The notes beneath the pieces are model-generated. The model made no database searches, was not told the origin of the DNA, and worked only from the letters and a program-made list of their open reading frames with translations. From Clostridium cuniculi (GTDB lineage: Bacteria; Bacillota; Clostridia; Clostridiales; Clostridiaceae), in assembly GCF_004353185.1 (NCBI RefSeq), contig NZ_SMUS01000008.1, positions 62,001-126,000 on the forward strand: a DNA stretch of 64,000 nucleotides, written 5' to 3'. Positions 1 through 10,337 of the stretch are shown here, piece after piece; position 1 is the stretch's first letter; each line of letters begins with the position of its first letter. The translations under genes and the position numbers were made by a program.

Positions 1-1
1 T

Positions 2-847
2 ATTAGTGACTCGGTAGAAAAACTTACTGCAGATGAATATTTTGAAGGAAATACAACTGGAGTTATAATAGATTCAAGTGGAATAATATTAACAAATTAT
101 TCTGAAATAAAAGAAAAAAGTGATATATATGTAAAGTTATCATCAGTGGCAGCAACGCCAATAAAAGCAAAAATCTTAGTTGAAAATGAAGCTAGAAATT
201 TAGCTATAATAAAAATAGAATTTGATGGAGAATTACAACCTATAAAAATAGCAGATTCAGAGAGTATAAAAGAAGGGCAAGGAATAGTTGTATTAGGAAA
301 TGCTATAGGAGATGAATATATAGGAAGTTCAATTCCAGGTATCATTACATCAAAGAATGAAAAGATAACTATAGAAGAAGGGAAAAAACAGTCACTTTTA
401 CAAATAAATGCACCTATAAATGAAAAAAATACAGGAGGTGCAATTTGTAACTCTGAAGGGGAATTAGTTGGAATTGCTGATTTATCTATTACTAATGAAC
501 GAAATGAAGAAGGACTTTATTACGGATTACAAATGGAAGAACTTCAAGATATGATTAATTCAACAAATGCATTTAAAAGACTTTTAGGGATAGTTGAGGG
601 TGGAGTAGTTACTGATGAAACAAGAGAGTTTAGCGGTTTCTATATACAAGAATTAGATAAAGAAGGAAGTGCGTATTTAGCTGGTATTAAACCTACAGAT
701 ATTATTATAGAAGTAGATGGATATAAAATTCAAAATGTTGATGATTTAATACAATTATTACAAAATAAGAAAAAAGATGATATACTACATTGTAAAGTTT
801 TAAGTGAAGGTGAAATGAAGAATGTAGATATTAAGATATTAATATAA
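2..847 (+). CDS. HtrA/DegP-like protein with PDZ domain, 5' end missing, catalytic residues absent
   Basis: The reading frame is open from the left edge of the window, so only the C-terminal 281 residues are seen. The fold is that of HtrA/DegP: the trypsin-like strands GVIIDSSGIILTN, NLAIIKIE and NTGGAICNSEGELVGI are followed by a PDZ domain (about the last 95 residues, with GFYIQELDKEGSAYLAGI and DIIIEVDGYKI). HtrA proteases normally carry NNHVV, a DLAVLKI segment and GNSGG. Here the His position reads NYSEI, the Asp position reads RNLAII and the Ser position reads KNTGG, so all three catalytic residues seem to be replaced. It is probably a non-catalytic scaffold or sensor form, presumably membrane-anchored at the unseen N-terminus. 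Family assignment is firm; loss of activity is inferred. Confidence 0.8.
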   Translation: MSDSVEKLTADEYFEGNTTGVIIDSSGIILTNYSEIKEKSDIYVKLSSVAATPIKAKILVENEARNLAIIKIEFDGELQPIKIADSESIKEGQGIVVLGNAIGDEYIGSSIPGIITSKNEKITIEEGKKQSLLQINAPINEKNTGGAICNSEGELVGIADLSITNERNEEGLYYGLQMEELQDMINSTNAFKRLLGIVEGGVVTDETREFSGFYIQELDKEGSAYLAGIKPTDIIIEVDGYKIQNVDDLIQLLQNKKKDDILHCKVLSEGEMKNVDIKILI

Positions 848-850
848 ATG

Positions 851-894
851 AATTTAGACTAATTCTAACAAAGAGTTAGTCTAAATTTTTGTTT
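851..894 (+). terminator. rho-independent terminator after the HtrA-like gene
   Basis: A 12-bp stem (AATTTAGACTAA paired with TTAGTCTAAATT) is followed by TTTTTG. It lies 4 bases after the stop codon and separates this gene from pth. Confidence 0.8.
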
Positions 895-988
895 TAAAGT
901 TGAATTTGATATAATAATAAAAAACTTTTATTATTAAAAAAATGGTATAATATAAAATAGTCACTTTAAGAGTAACGGAGGAATAAAA

Positions 989-1564
989 ATGTTTTTAATA
1001 GTTGGATTAGGAAATCCGGGAAAAGAATATGATGGAACAAGACATAATATAGGATTTGCTGCTGTAGACTATATTGCTGATAAGTATAATATAGAATTAA
1101 ATAGGATAAAATTTAAAGGTGTGTTTGGTGAAGGATTTATAAATGGAAAAAAAGTAATTTTATTAAAGCCAACTACGTATATGAACTTAAGTGGAGAAAG
1201 TATTAGAGAAGTAATTAATTTTTATAAAATATCAAATGAAGAAGTAATTGTAATATATGATGATATTAGCTTGGAGGTAGGAAGATTAAGAATAAGAGAA
1301 AAAGGTAGCCATGGTGGACATAATGGAATAAAAAGCATTATAGCTAACTTAGGAACTGACGTATTTCCAAGAGTTAAAATAGGAGTAGGAGCACCAAAGG
1401 GGAATTTGGTTTCACATGTATTAGGAAAATTTAGTGAAGATGAAATTGAAATTTTAAGAGAAACAATAAAGGCATCAAGTGATGCAGTAAGTATAATGTT
1501 AAAATCAGATACTAAAGAAGCAATGAATAAGTTCAATGGATTTAATGCATGTAAAGAAAGTTAA
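989..1564 (+). CDS. pth: peptidyl-tRNA hydrolase
   Basis: Pth cleaves peptidyl-tRNAs that drop off the ribosome and so recycles tRNA in the cytoplasm. The 191-residue length is normal for the family. The signature [17 protein letters not shown] near the N-terminus supplies the catalytic Asn9 and His19, and [14 protein letters not shown] and [11 protein letters not shown] are the other conserved blocks. The ATG is preceded by GGAGG at 7 bases. It lies just upstream of mfd, the order found in Bacillus and most clostridia, and probably shares its transcript. Nothing unusual is seen. Confidence 0.97.
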   Translation: MFLIVGLGNPGKEYDGTRHNIGFAAVDYIADKYNIELNRIKFKGVFGEGFINGKKVILLKPTTYMNLSGESIREVINFYKISNEEVIVIYDDISLEVGRLRIREKGSHGGHNGIKSIIANLGTDVFPRVKIGVGAPKGNLVSHVLGKFSEDEIEILRETIKASSDAVSIMLKSDTKEAMNKFNGFNACKES

Positions 1565-1588
1565 AGAGAAATTATGGAGGGTGATAAA

Positions 1589-4500
1589 ATGAGGTTACAG
1601 GGGCTATTACAACCCTTACAAGAAAATGATAAGTTTATTACGGCGATAAATAGTATAAAAAATAAAAAGTTTCCAATAAACATATTAGGATTATCAGATT
1701 CAGGAAAAAGTTATATAATAGATGGAATATTTAATGAAATAGAAAATTCTTTAGTTGTAGTAACACATAATGAAATTGAAGCTAAAAATTTATATGAGGA
1801 TTTAAGTCTTTACTCTACTAATGTATACTTTTTGCCTATAAGAGAAGTTGTATTTTATAATGTTGATGCAATTTCAGGAGATCTTAGATGGGCAAGATTA
1901 AAGGTAATAAAAGAAATACTTAATAATAAAAATAAAAAAATAATAGTTACATCAATTGATGCAATGACTGCATTATACACACCTAGAAAAAAATATTTAA
2001 ATTATAGTATTACTATAAAAAATGGTGATGAAGTAGATTTAAAAGAGATTTCAAAAAAATTAGTTGAGTGTGGATATGAAAGAGTTGAAGTAGTAGAAGG
2101 TAAAGGTGAATTTTCATTTAGAGGGGGGATACTAGACGTTTTCCCTCCTATAGCTATTTATCCATATAGAATTGAGCTTTTTGGTGATGAAATAGATTCT
2201 ATTAGAACTTTTAATATAGAATCACAAAGGAGTATTGAAAAAGTTGAATCTATAGAAATTTTTCCAGCAAAAGAAGTAATAGTTGATGAAGAAGCAAAAA
2301 AGAGTGCAAATGATAAAATACTTAATGAATTAGATTCTATAATTGAAAAATCAAATAAGAAAAACAATGAACAAGTTGATAAGATAAGAGGAATAGTTAA
2401 TAAAAATTTAGAGATGCTAAATGAAACTTCAACCTTTGAAACTGTTGATAGCTATTTACCTTTCTTTTACGAAGAAATGGAATCATTTTTTGATTATTTA
2501 GAAGGATATACATTTATTATTGATGATTTAAAGAGATGTCAAGGAAAGATTGAAAGCATATACTATGAATTCAATGAGAATTATTTAGCTTTTCTTCAAA
2601 GAGGTGATATACTACCTTCTCAAAATAAATTATTAATAGATAAAGAAGAATTATTAATTAAGTTAGAGAAATCTGATGTTATAACATTAAATACATTTGA
2701 TACAAGAGCAGATATATTATGCCCATTAACTAATATAGAGTTAAATCAAATTACATCTAATAATTATAATGGACAATTAGATTTGCTTATTGAAGATATA
2801 AAATCAAGGAAATCAAATGGATTTAGAACATTAATATTAGCAGGTACTAGAACTAGAGGAGAAAGGTTAGTAAAGACACTTAGAGATAGAGAGGTCGAAA
2901 GTGTTTATAAGGATGAAGTAGATAGTATTGAATTAGGTCAAGCGGTAGTTACATTCGGAAATTTAATAAAAGGATTTGAATATCCTGACCTAAAAGTATG
3001 TGTAATATCTGATAAAGAAGTATTTGGAGAAGCTAAAAAATCTTTACCTAAAAAGACTAATAAGAAAAAAGGTGTAGGAAAGATAACCAGCTTTGCTGAG
3101 TTAAAACCAGGAGATTATGTAGTACACGCAAATCATGGGATAGGTGTATTTAAAGGGATTAAACAAATTGATATAGCAGGAAACACAAGAGATTACTTAG
3201 ATATTGTATATGACAAGGGTGATAAGCTTTATGTTCCTGTTGATCAATTAGATTTAGTTCAAAAATATATAGGAAGTGAAGGAAAGACACCTAAGATTAA
3301 TAAATTAGGTGGTAATGAATGGCAAAAGGCTAAGGCTAAGGTTAGAAAATCAATTAATGAGATTGCGGAAGATTTAGTAAAGTTATATGCAGCTAGAGCA
3401 GCGTTAAAAGGATATAAATACTCTAAAGATACAGAATGGCAAAGACAATTTGAAGATGAGTTCCCATATGAAGAGACTCCTGACCAATTAACATCATTAG
3501 AAGAAATAAAGCATGATATGGAATCAGATAAACCAATGGATAGATTGCTTTGTGGAGATGTTGGATATGGTAAAACAGAGGTAGCTATAAGAGCTGCTTT
3601 TAAAGCTGTTATGGATGGAAAACAAGTTGCATTCCTTGTTCCAACAACTATATTAGCTGAACAACATTATAAAAATTTAAAAAAGAGGTTCTCAGATTTT
3701 CCGGTTAAGATAGATATGATTAGTAGGTTTAGAACTGCAAAGCAACAAAAGGCTACTTTGCAGGCTTTAAAAGAAGGAAATGTAGATATTTTAATAGGAA
3801 CTCACAGATTGGTATCAAAGGATATTTCATTTAAGGACTTAGGATTGCTTATAGTAGATGAGGAACAAAGATTTGGAGTTGCTCAAAAAGAAAAAATAAA
3901 ATCTTTAAAGAAGAATGTAGATGTACTTACATTAAGTGCTACACCAATTCCAAGAACTCTTCATATGTCACTTACAGGTGTTAGAGATATATCAGTTATA
4001 GAAACTCCACCAGAAGAAAGATACCCTATTCAAACATATGTTGTAGAACAAAATGATCAACTTATTAGAGATGCAATTTTAAGAGAAGTTGGAAGAGGTG
4101 GGCAAGTTTACTTTGTATATAATAGGGTAGAAAGTATACAAAGTGTAGCAAATTATATAAGAGAGTTGGTTCCAGAGTGTAAAGTAGGAATTATTCATGG
4201 ACAAATGACAGAAAAAGAGCTTGAAACTGAAATGATTAATTTTATGCAAAAGGAATATGATGTTTTAGTATGTACAACTATTATAGAAACAGGTATTGAT
4301 ATACCAAATGTAAATACAATGATAGTAAATAATGCAGATAAAATGGGATTATCTCAATTATATCAATTAAGAGGAAGAGTTGGACGTTCAAATAAAATAG
4401 CTTATGCATATTTTATGTATACTAAAGATAAGGTATTAACTGAAGTTGCTGAAAAAAGGTTAAAGGCTTTAAAAGATTTTACTGAGCTTGGTTCTGGTTT

Positions 4501-5113
4501 TAAAATTGCTATGAGAGACCTAGAAATAAGAGGTGCAGGAAATATGATGGGATCATCTCAACATGGTCATATGGCGGCTATTGGATATGATTTGTATTGT
4601 AGAATGTTAGAAGATACTGTTAAGTTAATCAAAGGTGAAATAGAACAGGAGCCTATTGAAACTACAGTTGACATTAAAATGGATGCATATATTCCATCAT
4701 CCTATATTGAAGACGAAATACAAAAAATAGAAGTTTATAAGAAAATAGCAGCAATTGAAAATATGAATGATTATAATGATATAAAGGAAGAGTTAGAAGA
4801 TAGATATTCTATTATTCCAGAAGCCGTTTATAATTTAATGGATATAGCTTATATTAAGAGTTTAGCAAAAGTTCTTTTAATTGAAGAAATAAAGGAAAAT
4901 CAAAAAGAAATACGATTTAAATTCCAAAAAGGATTTAAAAAGTTTAATGAAATATATAGCGTACTATTAAGTAAATATAAAGATAATGTGGTTTTATATT
5001 TTGGAGAGACACCATTCTTTGCTGTAAGAATTAATACTATAAAAAGGGAAGAAATGTTGAATTTCTATAAGACTCTTCTTAAAGAATTAATTGAAAATTC
5101 ACGTAAAAAATAG
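1589..5113 (+). CDS. mfd: transcription-repair coupling factor Mfd
   Basis: Mfd removes RNA polymerase stalled at DNA lesions and recruits UvrA for nucleotide excision repair. The protein has 1174 residues: UvrB-like N-terminal modules, the RNA polymerase-interacting domain (KPGDYVVHANHGIG), the translocase motor with Walker A GDVGYGKT near residues 656-663 and DEEQ near 757-760, helicase motif SATPIPRTLHM, and the C-terminal TRCF domain. The ATG at 1574 overlaps the ribosome binding site itself (ATGGAGGGTG), so the ATG at 1589, eight bases after that GGAGG, is the better start. It follows pth by 24 bases. Confidence 0.97.
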   Translation: MRLQGLLQPLQENDKFITAINSIKNKKFPINILGLSDSGKSYIIDGIFNEIENSLVVVTHNEIEAKNLYEDLSLYSTNVYFLPIREVVFYNVDAISGDLRWARLKVIKEILNNKNKKIIVTSIDAMTALYTPRKKYLNYSITIKNGDEVDLKEISKKLVECGYERVEVVEGKGEFSFRGGILDVFPPIAIYPYRIELFGDEIDSIRTFNIESQRSIEKVESIEIFPAKEVIVDEEAKKSANDKILNELDSIIEKSNKKNNEQVDKIRGIVNKNLEMLNETSTFETVDSYLPFFYEEMESFFDYLEGYTFIIDDLKRCQGKIESIYYEFNENYLAFLQRGDILPSQNKLLIDKEELLIKLEKSDVITLNTFDTRADILCPLTNIELNQITSNNYNGQLDLLIEDIKSRKSNGFRTLILAGTRTRGERLVKTLRDREVESVYKDEVDSIELGQAVVTFGNLIKGFEYPDLKVCVISDKEVFGEAKKSLPKKTNKKKGVGKITSFAELKPGDYVVHANHGIGVFKGIKQIDIAGNTRDYLDIVYDKGDKLYVPVDQLDLVQKYIGSEGKTPKINKLGGNEWQKAKAKVRKSINEIAEDLVKLYAARAALKGYKYSKDTEWQRQFEDEFPYEETPDQLTSLEEIKHDMESDKPMDRLLCGDVGYGKTEVAIRAAFKAVMDGKQVAFLVPTTILAEQHYKNLKKRFSDFPVKIDMISRFRTAKQQKATLQALKEGNVDILIGTHRLVSKDISFKDLGLLIVDEEQRFGVAQKEKIKSLKKNVDVLTLSATPIPRTLHMSLTGVRDISVIETPPEERYPIQTYVVEQNDQLIRDAILREVGRGGQVYFVYNRVESIQSVANYIRELVPECKVGIIHGQMTEKELETEMINFMQKEYDVLVCTTIIETGIDIPNVNTMIVNNADKMGLSQLYQLRGRVGRSNKIAYAYFMYTKDKVLTEVAEKRLKALKDFTELGSGFKIAMRDLEIRGAGNMMGSSQHGHMAAIGYDLYCRMLEDTVKLIKGEIEQEPIETTVDIKMDAYIPSSYIEDEIQKIEVYKKIAAIENMNDYNDIKEELEDRYSIIPEAVYNLMDIAYIKSLAKVLLIEEIKENQKEIRFKFQKGFKKFNEIYSVLLSKYKDNVVLYFGETPFFAVRINTIKREEMLNFYKTLLKELIENSRKK

Positions 5114-5197
5114 ACAGTAGAATTTGAATAAAAAGGATATTACTGATATACTAATTTATGTAACAAATTATTATTTAAGTAAAGTGAGGGAAATGAA

Positions 5198-6211
5198 TTG
5201 AGAAAAATAAAAAATATAGTGGTGGCTGCAGCCATAACTACAATGGCTTTTTCGATAACAGGATGTAAAATGATAGAAAAGACTCCAGAAGCTATACAAA
5301 AGACTGTTTTAGCAAAAGTTGGAGATGAAAAAATTACTATGGCTGATGTTAATAGTGAATTACAAGCTGATATAGACTATTTAATAGAAACATATGGTGA
5401 AGATTACGAAAACAATATTGATGATAGCTTAAAAGAACAACTGAAAACAGTTAGAACACAAGTGTTAGAGCAATTAGTTGATGACAAAGTATTAATAACT
5501 AAAGGTACAGAACTTGGATACATGCCATCAGATGATGAGTTAGCAACTGCTATAGAAGAAGAAAAAGCTAAGTTTGTAGAAGCATATGGTGGGGAAGATA
5601 AATTAAAAGAAGCTTTAGAATATTACGGAATGTCAGATGAAAAATTCAATTCATTTGTAGAAAATATGGTTAAAACTGAAAAGGTTAGAGAAGCTATGAT
5701 AAAAGACGTAACTGTAAGTGATGAAGAAGTTGAACAATATTATAATGATAATATTGATGAATATACAGTTAAAGCTGGAGCAAATGCTAAGCATATTTTA
5801 TTTGAAACTGAAGAAGAAGCACAAGATGCTAAAAATAAAATTGATTCAGGAGAAACTACTTTTGAAGATTTATACTCACAATATACATCTAATGCATCAT
5901 CAGGAACAAAACCTTTATCAGAAGATTTAGGATATGTTGAAAATGATCAAGAAGGTTATGATACAGATTTCTTAGCTGGATTTAAAACTTTAAAAGAAGG
6001 TGAAGTTTCAGCACCAGTTAAAAGTTCATTTGGTTATCATATAATTAAAGTTGAAGGTGTTCAAACAGAAGAGAAGGTAACTTCACTTGATGATGTTAAA
6101 GATACTATAAAATCTACTTTATTAAGTGAAAAGCAAGAAGAAACATATAACTCAACATTAGAACAATGGAAGAAAGAGTTAAATGTTAAATTATATGAGG
6201 ATAGATTATAA
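5198..6211 (+). CDS. prsA: PrsA-like peptidyl-prolyl isomerase lipoprotein (foldase)
   Basis: PrsA is an extracytoplasmic lipoprotein that helps secreted proteins fold. It starts with TTG, seven bases after GAGGG. A signal peptide ends in the lipobox SITGC (Cys at residue 23). A SurA-N-like helical region follows, then a parvulin PPIase domain around residues 193-293 (KAGANAKHILFETEEEAQ, EDLGYVENDQ, FGYHIIKVEG). The length of 337 residues fits the family. It has its own terminator. Position between mfd and spoVT is common in clostridia. Confidence 0.9.
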   Translation: MRKIKNIVVAAAITTMAFSITGCKMIEKTPEAIQKTVLAKVGDEKITMADVNSELQADIDYLIETYGEDYENNIDDSLKEQLKTVRTQVLEQLVDDKVLITKGTELGYMPSDDELATAIEEEKAKFVEAYGGEDKLKEALEYYGMSDEKFNSFVENMVKTEKVREAMIKDVTVSDEEVEQYYNDNIDEYTVKAGANAKHILFETEEEAQDAKNKIDSGETTFEDLYSQYTSNASSGTKPLSEDLGYVENDQEGYDTDFLAGFKTLKEGEVSAPVKSSFGYHIIKVEGVQTEEKVTSLDDVKDTIKSTLLSEKQEETYNSTLEQWKKELNVKLYEDRL

Positions 6212-6220
6212 TTTTTAATT

Positions 6221-6260
6221 AAAAGTTAAGCAAAATTTTGAATTTTGCTTAACTTTTTTT
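6221..6260 (+). terminator. rho-independent terminator after prsA
   Basis: A 15-bp stem (AAAGTTAAGCAAAAT paired with ATTTTGCTTAACTTT) runs into eight T residues. Confidence 0.85.
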
Positions 6261-6421
6261 TATATTTTAAATAATTTTGTTTTATTACCATAGACTTCAA
6301 AGAATTCCTCAATAAATAGTAAAGGATAAATATTGGGTATATGTGTATAAAATTTCTAATAGTTCAAATAATAATACTGCAGTTAATTATATAAACTTAA
6401 TTAAGGAGGTAACTCATAATA

Positions 6422-6970
6422 ATGAAAGCTACAGGAATAGTTAGACGTATTGATGATTTAGGAAGAGTAGTTATACCAAAAGAAATAAGAAGAACTTTAA
6501 GAATTAGAGAAGGGGATCCATTAGAAATATTTACAGATAGAGAAGGTGGAGTAATATTAAAAAAATATTCTCCTATTGGAGAACTAACAGACTTCTCTAA
6601 AGAATATGCTGAAAGTCTACAACAATCAATCGGTCATATTGTTTTAATTGCGGACAAAGATGCATTTATATCTGTAAGTGGAGCAACAAAAAAGGATTAT
6701 TTTGAAAGAAAGATAAGCTCAGAATTAGAATCAATTATGGACGGAAGAAAAGCTTCTATAATAACAGAAGAAAGTAAAACAATACCGCTACATAATGATG
6801 AGGACCCAGGAGAATATACAAGCCAAGTAATTGCTCCAATAATAACAGAGGGGGATGCCATTGGAGCTGTGCTTATAGTTTCAAAGGAATCAGGAGAAAA
6901 ATTTGGTGATTTAGAACTAAAATTAGCAGAAACTGCAGCAGCTTTCTTAGGAAAGCAAATGGAACAATAG
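6422..6970 (+). CDS. spoVT: stage V sporulation transcription factor SpoVT
   Basis: SpoVT is an AbrB-type regulator active in the forespore under sigma G. The N-terminal swapped-hairpin DNA-binding domain is clear (MKATGIVRRIDDLGRVVIPK, then RTLRIREGDPLEIF), and the C-terminal GAF-like domain occupies about residues 55-180 (HIVLIADKDAFISVSG, APIITEGDAIGAVLIVSK). Length 182 is close to the 178 of B. subtilis SpoVT. The ATG follows AAGGAGG. The 210-bp gap before it must hold its own promoter, because prsA has a strong terminator. Confidence 0.96.
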   Translation: MKATGIVRRIDDLGRVVIPKEIRRTLRIREGDPLEIFTDREGGVILKKYSPIGELTDFSKEYAESLQQSIGHIVLIADKDAFISVSGATKKDYFERKISSELESIMDGRKASIITEESKTIPLHNDEDPGEYTSQVIAPIITEGDAIGAVLIVSKESGEKFGDLELKLAETAAAFLGKQMEQ

Positions 6971-7085
6971 GTAATTGAATACATATTACAATATTTGTTA
7001 AATAAACACAGAATATATGTAATAATACCTCTAAGCTTTAAATAAAAATTAGTATTAGTCAGTAATTTAAGTTTGGAGGTATTTT

Positions 7086-8615
7086 ATGAAAAAGCAATCT
7101 CTTATAAAAGGAAGCTTAGTTTTAGGATTAGCAGGAATGGTGGCAAAAGTATTAGGATTTTTCTTTAGATGGCCATTAATAATGCTAATAGGTGATGAGG
7201 GAATAGGGTATTATCAGTTATCTTATCCTTTATATATGTTCTTTGTTGCAATGGCAAGTGGAGTTCCTGTTGCAGTTTCAAAAATGATTTCTGAAAAAAA
7301 TGCAATGGGTGATGTTGAAGGTAGTTATGAAGTTGTTAAGGAATCATCTTATTTAATGATGACATTAGGAATTGGAACATCTTTAATATTATTCCTTTTT
7401 GCAAAGCCAATAATTAATTTTTTGAAATGGGACATGAAATCCTATTATGCATTAATAGGAATATCTTTTGCTCCTATGATGGTTGCATTTGTGAATATAT
7501 TTAGGGGATTCTTTCAAGGATTACAGAATATGACACCATCAGGAACATCACAAATAGTAGAGCAAATAGGTAGAGTGATAATTGGAGTTGGACTAGCTTA
7601 TATACTTTTACCAAAAGGTATTGAGTATTCAGCTGGTGGTGCTGCATTTGGAGCAGCTGGTGGTGCTTTTATAGCATGTGTATATTTATGGTTTAAATAT
7701 TTACGTGTAAGAAAAGAGATGGGCATTAAAAAAGTAAAGACTAATACAGAAGTATTAAATCAAATATTAAAAATAGCAATTCCTATTTCTTTAGGGGCTA
7801 CAGTTGGTACTATAATGAATTTAATAGATTCTATTTTGGTTCCACAAAAATTAATAGAATCAGGAGTTGCTAATGCAACAGCATTATACGGACAACTTAC
7901 TGGTAAAGCGGCTGTGTTAGTAAATATACCATTAACTTTATCTATGGCAATATGTACATCATTAATTCCAATAATATCAGAACATTATATACTAAACAGA
8001 AAAGAAGAAATGCAAAGCAAAATAAATATAGCAATGAAATTATCGGCTGTAATAGCATTACCATGTACTTTAGGAATGTTCTGTTTAGCAGGGCCAATAA
8101 TGAAATTAGTGTTTTTTGATAAATATGAAGGTATAGAGATATTAAGATATCTTTCAATATCTATTCCTTTTATAATAGTAACCCAAACAACTACTTCTAT
8201 ACTGCAAGCAACTAATCATTATATAAGACCGGTTATTAATTTAGTAATAGGAGCTATTGTAAAGGTTGTTTTGACAGCTACGTTAGTTCCTATACCAAGC
8301 ATAAATGTTTTCGGAGCTGTAATAGCAAGTGTTTCTGCTTATGTTGTAGTTACTATATTAAATCTTATAGCACTAAAAACTAAAACTAAATGTAAAGTAA
8401 GCATATATGACTCTTTTGTAAAGCCAGGTTATGCTTCAATTTCCATGATAATTGTAGTTTTATTTAGTTATAATTTTATTATGGAAAGGTCAGATAGTAA
8501 TAGTATTTCTTGCTTATTATCAATATTTATGGGTATTATTATATATATGATAGCTATTTTAATCTTTAAGGTATTTGAAGTTGATGAAATAAAGAATAGA
8601 TTATCAAGAAAATGA
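7086..8615 (+). CDS. MOP-family lipid flippase, SpoVB/YabM type
   Basis: This polytopic membrane protein of 509 residues belongs to the MATE-like MOP superfamily (polysaccharide biosynthesis / SpoVB / MurJ group). Conserved N-terminal features are SLVLGLAGMVAKVLGFFFRWPL and GIGYYQLSYPLYMFF, followed by about 14 hydrophobic segments. Members flip lipid-linked precursors such as lipid II or spore-cortex intermediates. Its place between spoVT and the mazG homologue corresponds to B. subtilis yabM. The ATG follows TTGGAGG. The exact substrate cannot be told from sequence. Confidence 0.85.
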   Translation: MKKQSLIKGSLVLGLAGMVAKVLGFFFRWPLIMLIGDEGIGYYQLSYPLYMFFVAMASGVPVAVSKMISEKNAMGDVEGSYEVVKESSYLMMTLGIGTSLILFLFAKPIINFLKWDMKSYYALIGISFAPMMVAFVNIFRGFFQGLQNMTPSGTSQIVEQIGRVIIGVGLAYILLPKGIEYSAGGAAFGAAGGAFIACVYLWFKYLRVRKEMGIKKVKTNTEVLNQILKIAIPISLGATVGTIMNLIDSILVPQKLIESGVANATALYGQLTGKAAVLVNIPLTLSMAICTSLIPIISEHYILNRKEEMQSKINIAMKLSAVIALPCTLGMFCLAGPIMKLVFFDKYEGIEILRYLSISIPFIIVTQTTTSILQATNHYIRPVINLVIGAIVKVVLTATLVPIPSINVFGAVIASVSAYVVVTILNLIALKTKTKCKVSIYDSFVKPGYASISMIIVVLFSYNFIMERSDSNSISCLLSIFMGIIIYMIAILIFKVFEVDEIKNRLSRK

Positions 8616-8632
8616 TGTAAGGAGAGTACTAT

Positions 8633-10081
8633 ATGATAAAAATAGTTGGGTTAGGACCAGGTTCACCAGATGCACTAACTATAGGAGCTGTTGAAGCTTT
8701 ACAGGAGAGTAAAAATTTATATTTTAGAACGGAAAAGCATCCTACAGTTGATTATTTAAAGAATAGATTAGAATCTTTTAAAACTTGTGACAATTATTAT
8801 GAAGAAGGAAGTAGTTTTGATGAGGTATATTCTAATATTGCTAGAAATATGATAGAAGAATATAAGGTATCTGGAGAATTAGTTTATGCAGTTCCAGGAC
8901 ATCCTTTAGTTGCAGAAAGATCGGTTTTAAACTTAATTAATTTATGTAAAGAAAATGATATTGAGTATAAAATATTACCTGCAGTTAGCTTTGTAGATGC
9001 TATGATGGATAGATTGCAAATAGATCCAATAGAAGGATTAAAGATTATAGATGCATTTGATATTAAAAATCAAATTTTGGATAAAAGAATTGGAACTATA
9101 ATAACGCAAGTATATAATCCGTTAATAGCATCAGAAGTTAAGCTTGAATTACTAGAGTATTATCATGATGAAACTGAAATTTATTATGTTAGAGCAGCAG
9201 GAATAGAAGGGGAAGAATCTATAAGAAAAATTCCAATATATGAACTTGATATGCAGGAGGATATAGATTATTTAACTTCTGTATATATTCCTAAAGATAT
9301 AAAAAACAAAAAAGATTTCTATGATTTAGTTGATACAATAGAAATTTTAAGAAGTGAAAATGGATGTGCATGGGATAGAGAACAAACTCATGAGAGTATA
9401 AAAAGTGCACTTTTAGAAGAAGCATATGAAGTGATTGAAGCAATAGAAGATGACAATATAGATGGATTAATTGAAGAGCTAGGTGATGTTCTATTACAAG
9501 TTGTATTCCATTCAATTATAGGGAAAGAAGATGGGTATTTTAATATATCAGATGTAATAGAGGCAATTACTTCTAAAATGATTTATAGACATCCTCACGT
9601 TTTTAGTGATGCAACTGCTAATACTTCAGACGAAGTATTAGCAAACTGGGATGAGCTTAAAAAGAAAGAGAAAAGTTATGAAACTCTTACTGAAGAAATA
9701 AATGGAATAGCAAAAACATTGCCAGCCTTAATAAAAGCTCATAAGGTACAAAAAAAGGTTTCTAAAATAGGATTCGATTTTGAAAGTGTAAATGAAGCAG
9801 TTAAGAAAATTGAAGAGGAAATAAATGAAGTATTAGATGTATATAAAACCAATAACAGGGAAAAAATAATAAATGAAGTTGGAGACTTGCTATTTGCTTG
9901 TGTTAATGTATCTAGATTGTTAAATGTAGATGAAGAAGAAGCATTAAACAAATCTACTAAAAAGTTTATAAAAAGATTTAGCTTCATTGAGGACAATATA
10001 CTAAAACAAGGAAAAGATTTAAAGAGCGTTACATTAGAGGAAATGAATGCTTTATGGGAAGATTCAAAAAAGTACGATTAG
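8633..10081 (+). CDS. mazG: bifunctional tetrapyrrole methylase-like / MazG nucleoside triphosphate pyrophosphohydrolase (YabN)
   Basis: Two parts are fused, as in B. subtilis YabN. Residues 1 to about 220 form a SAM-dependent tetrapyrrole methylase-like domain (IVGLGPGSPDALTIGAVEAL, YAVPGHPLVAE). The rest contains two MazG helical repeats (GCAWDREQTHESIKSALLEE with EEAYEVIEAIE and EELGDVLLQVVF, then EINEVGDLLFACVNVSRLL-type sequence). MazG proteins hydrolyse non-canonical or excess NTPs; the role of the methylase-like part is not known. It starts 17 bases after the flippase gene and is probably co-transcribed with it. Confidence 0.93.
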   Translation: MIKIVGLGPGSPDALTIGAVEALQESKNLYFRTEKHPTVDYLKNRLESFKTCDNYYEEGSSFDEVYSNIARNMIEEYKVSGELVYAVPGHPLVAERSVLNLINLCKENDIEYKILPAVSFVDAMMDRLQIDPIEGLKIIDAFDIKNQILDKRIGTIITQVYNPLIASEVKLELLEYYHDETEIYYVRAAGIEGEESIRKIPIYELDMQEDIDYLTSVYIPKDIKNKKDFYDLVDTIEILRSENGCAWDREQTHESIKSALLEEAYEVIEAIEDDNIDGLIEELGDVLLQVVFHSIIGKEDGYFNISDVIEAITSKMIYRHPHVFSDATANTSDEVLANWDELKKKEKSYETLTEEINGIAKTLPALIKAHKVQKKVSKIGFDFESVNEAVKKIEEEINEVLDVYKTNNREKIINEVGDLLFACVNVSRLLNVDEEEALNKSTKKFIKRFSFIEDNILKQGKDLKSVTLEEMNALWEDSKKYD

Positions 10082-10337
10082 TAAAGAAAAAAGTGAATTT
10101 TCTGCAGGTATAGAAGGAATTTTAAAGTTTATGCAGAATATTTTTAAAAGGAATAATAAATTAATGACTATACTACAAGAAAAAGTTGTAATAAATATAT
10201 TTTTATAGAAAAATACCCATATTACTATAGACTACTGAATAAAGTGGATATATAATAAGGTAATGTAGTTATAGTACATAATTAAAAAATAGTTAACTAA
10301 AATATTTTTAACTGTTTATTTAAGGAGGATGTAAATC

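Noticed and set aside
10082-10337. A hidden small gene or RNA between mazG and hup
   Set aside because: No frame with a ribosome binding site and no stable fold was found; it most likely holds only the hup promoter.
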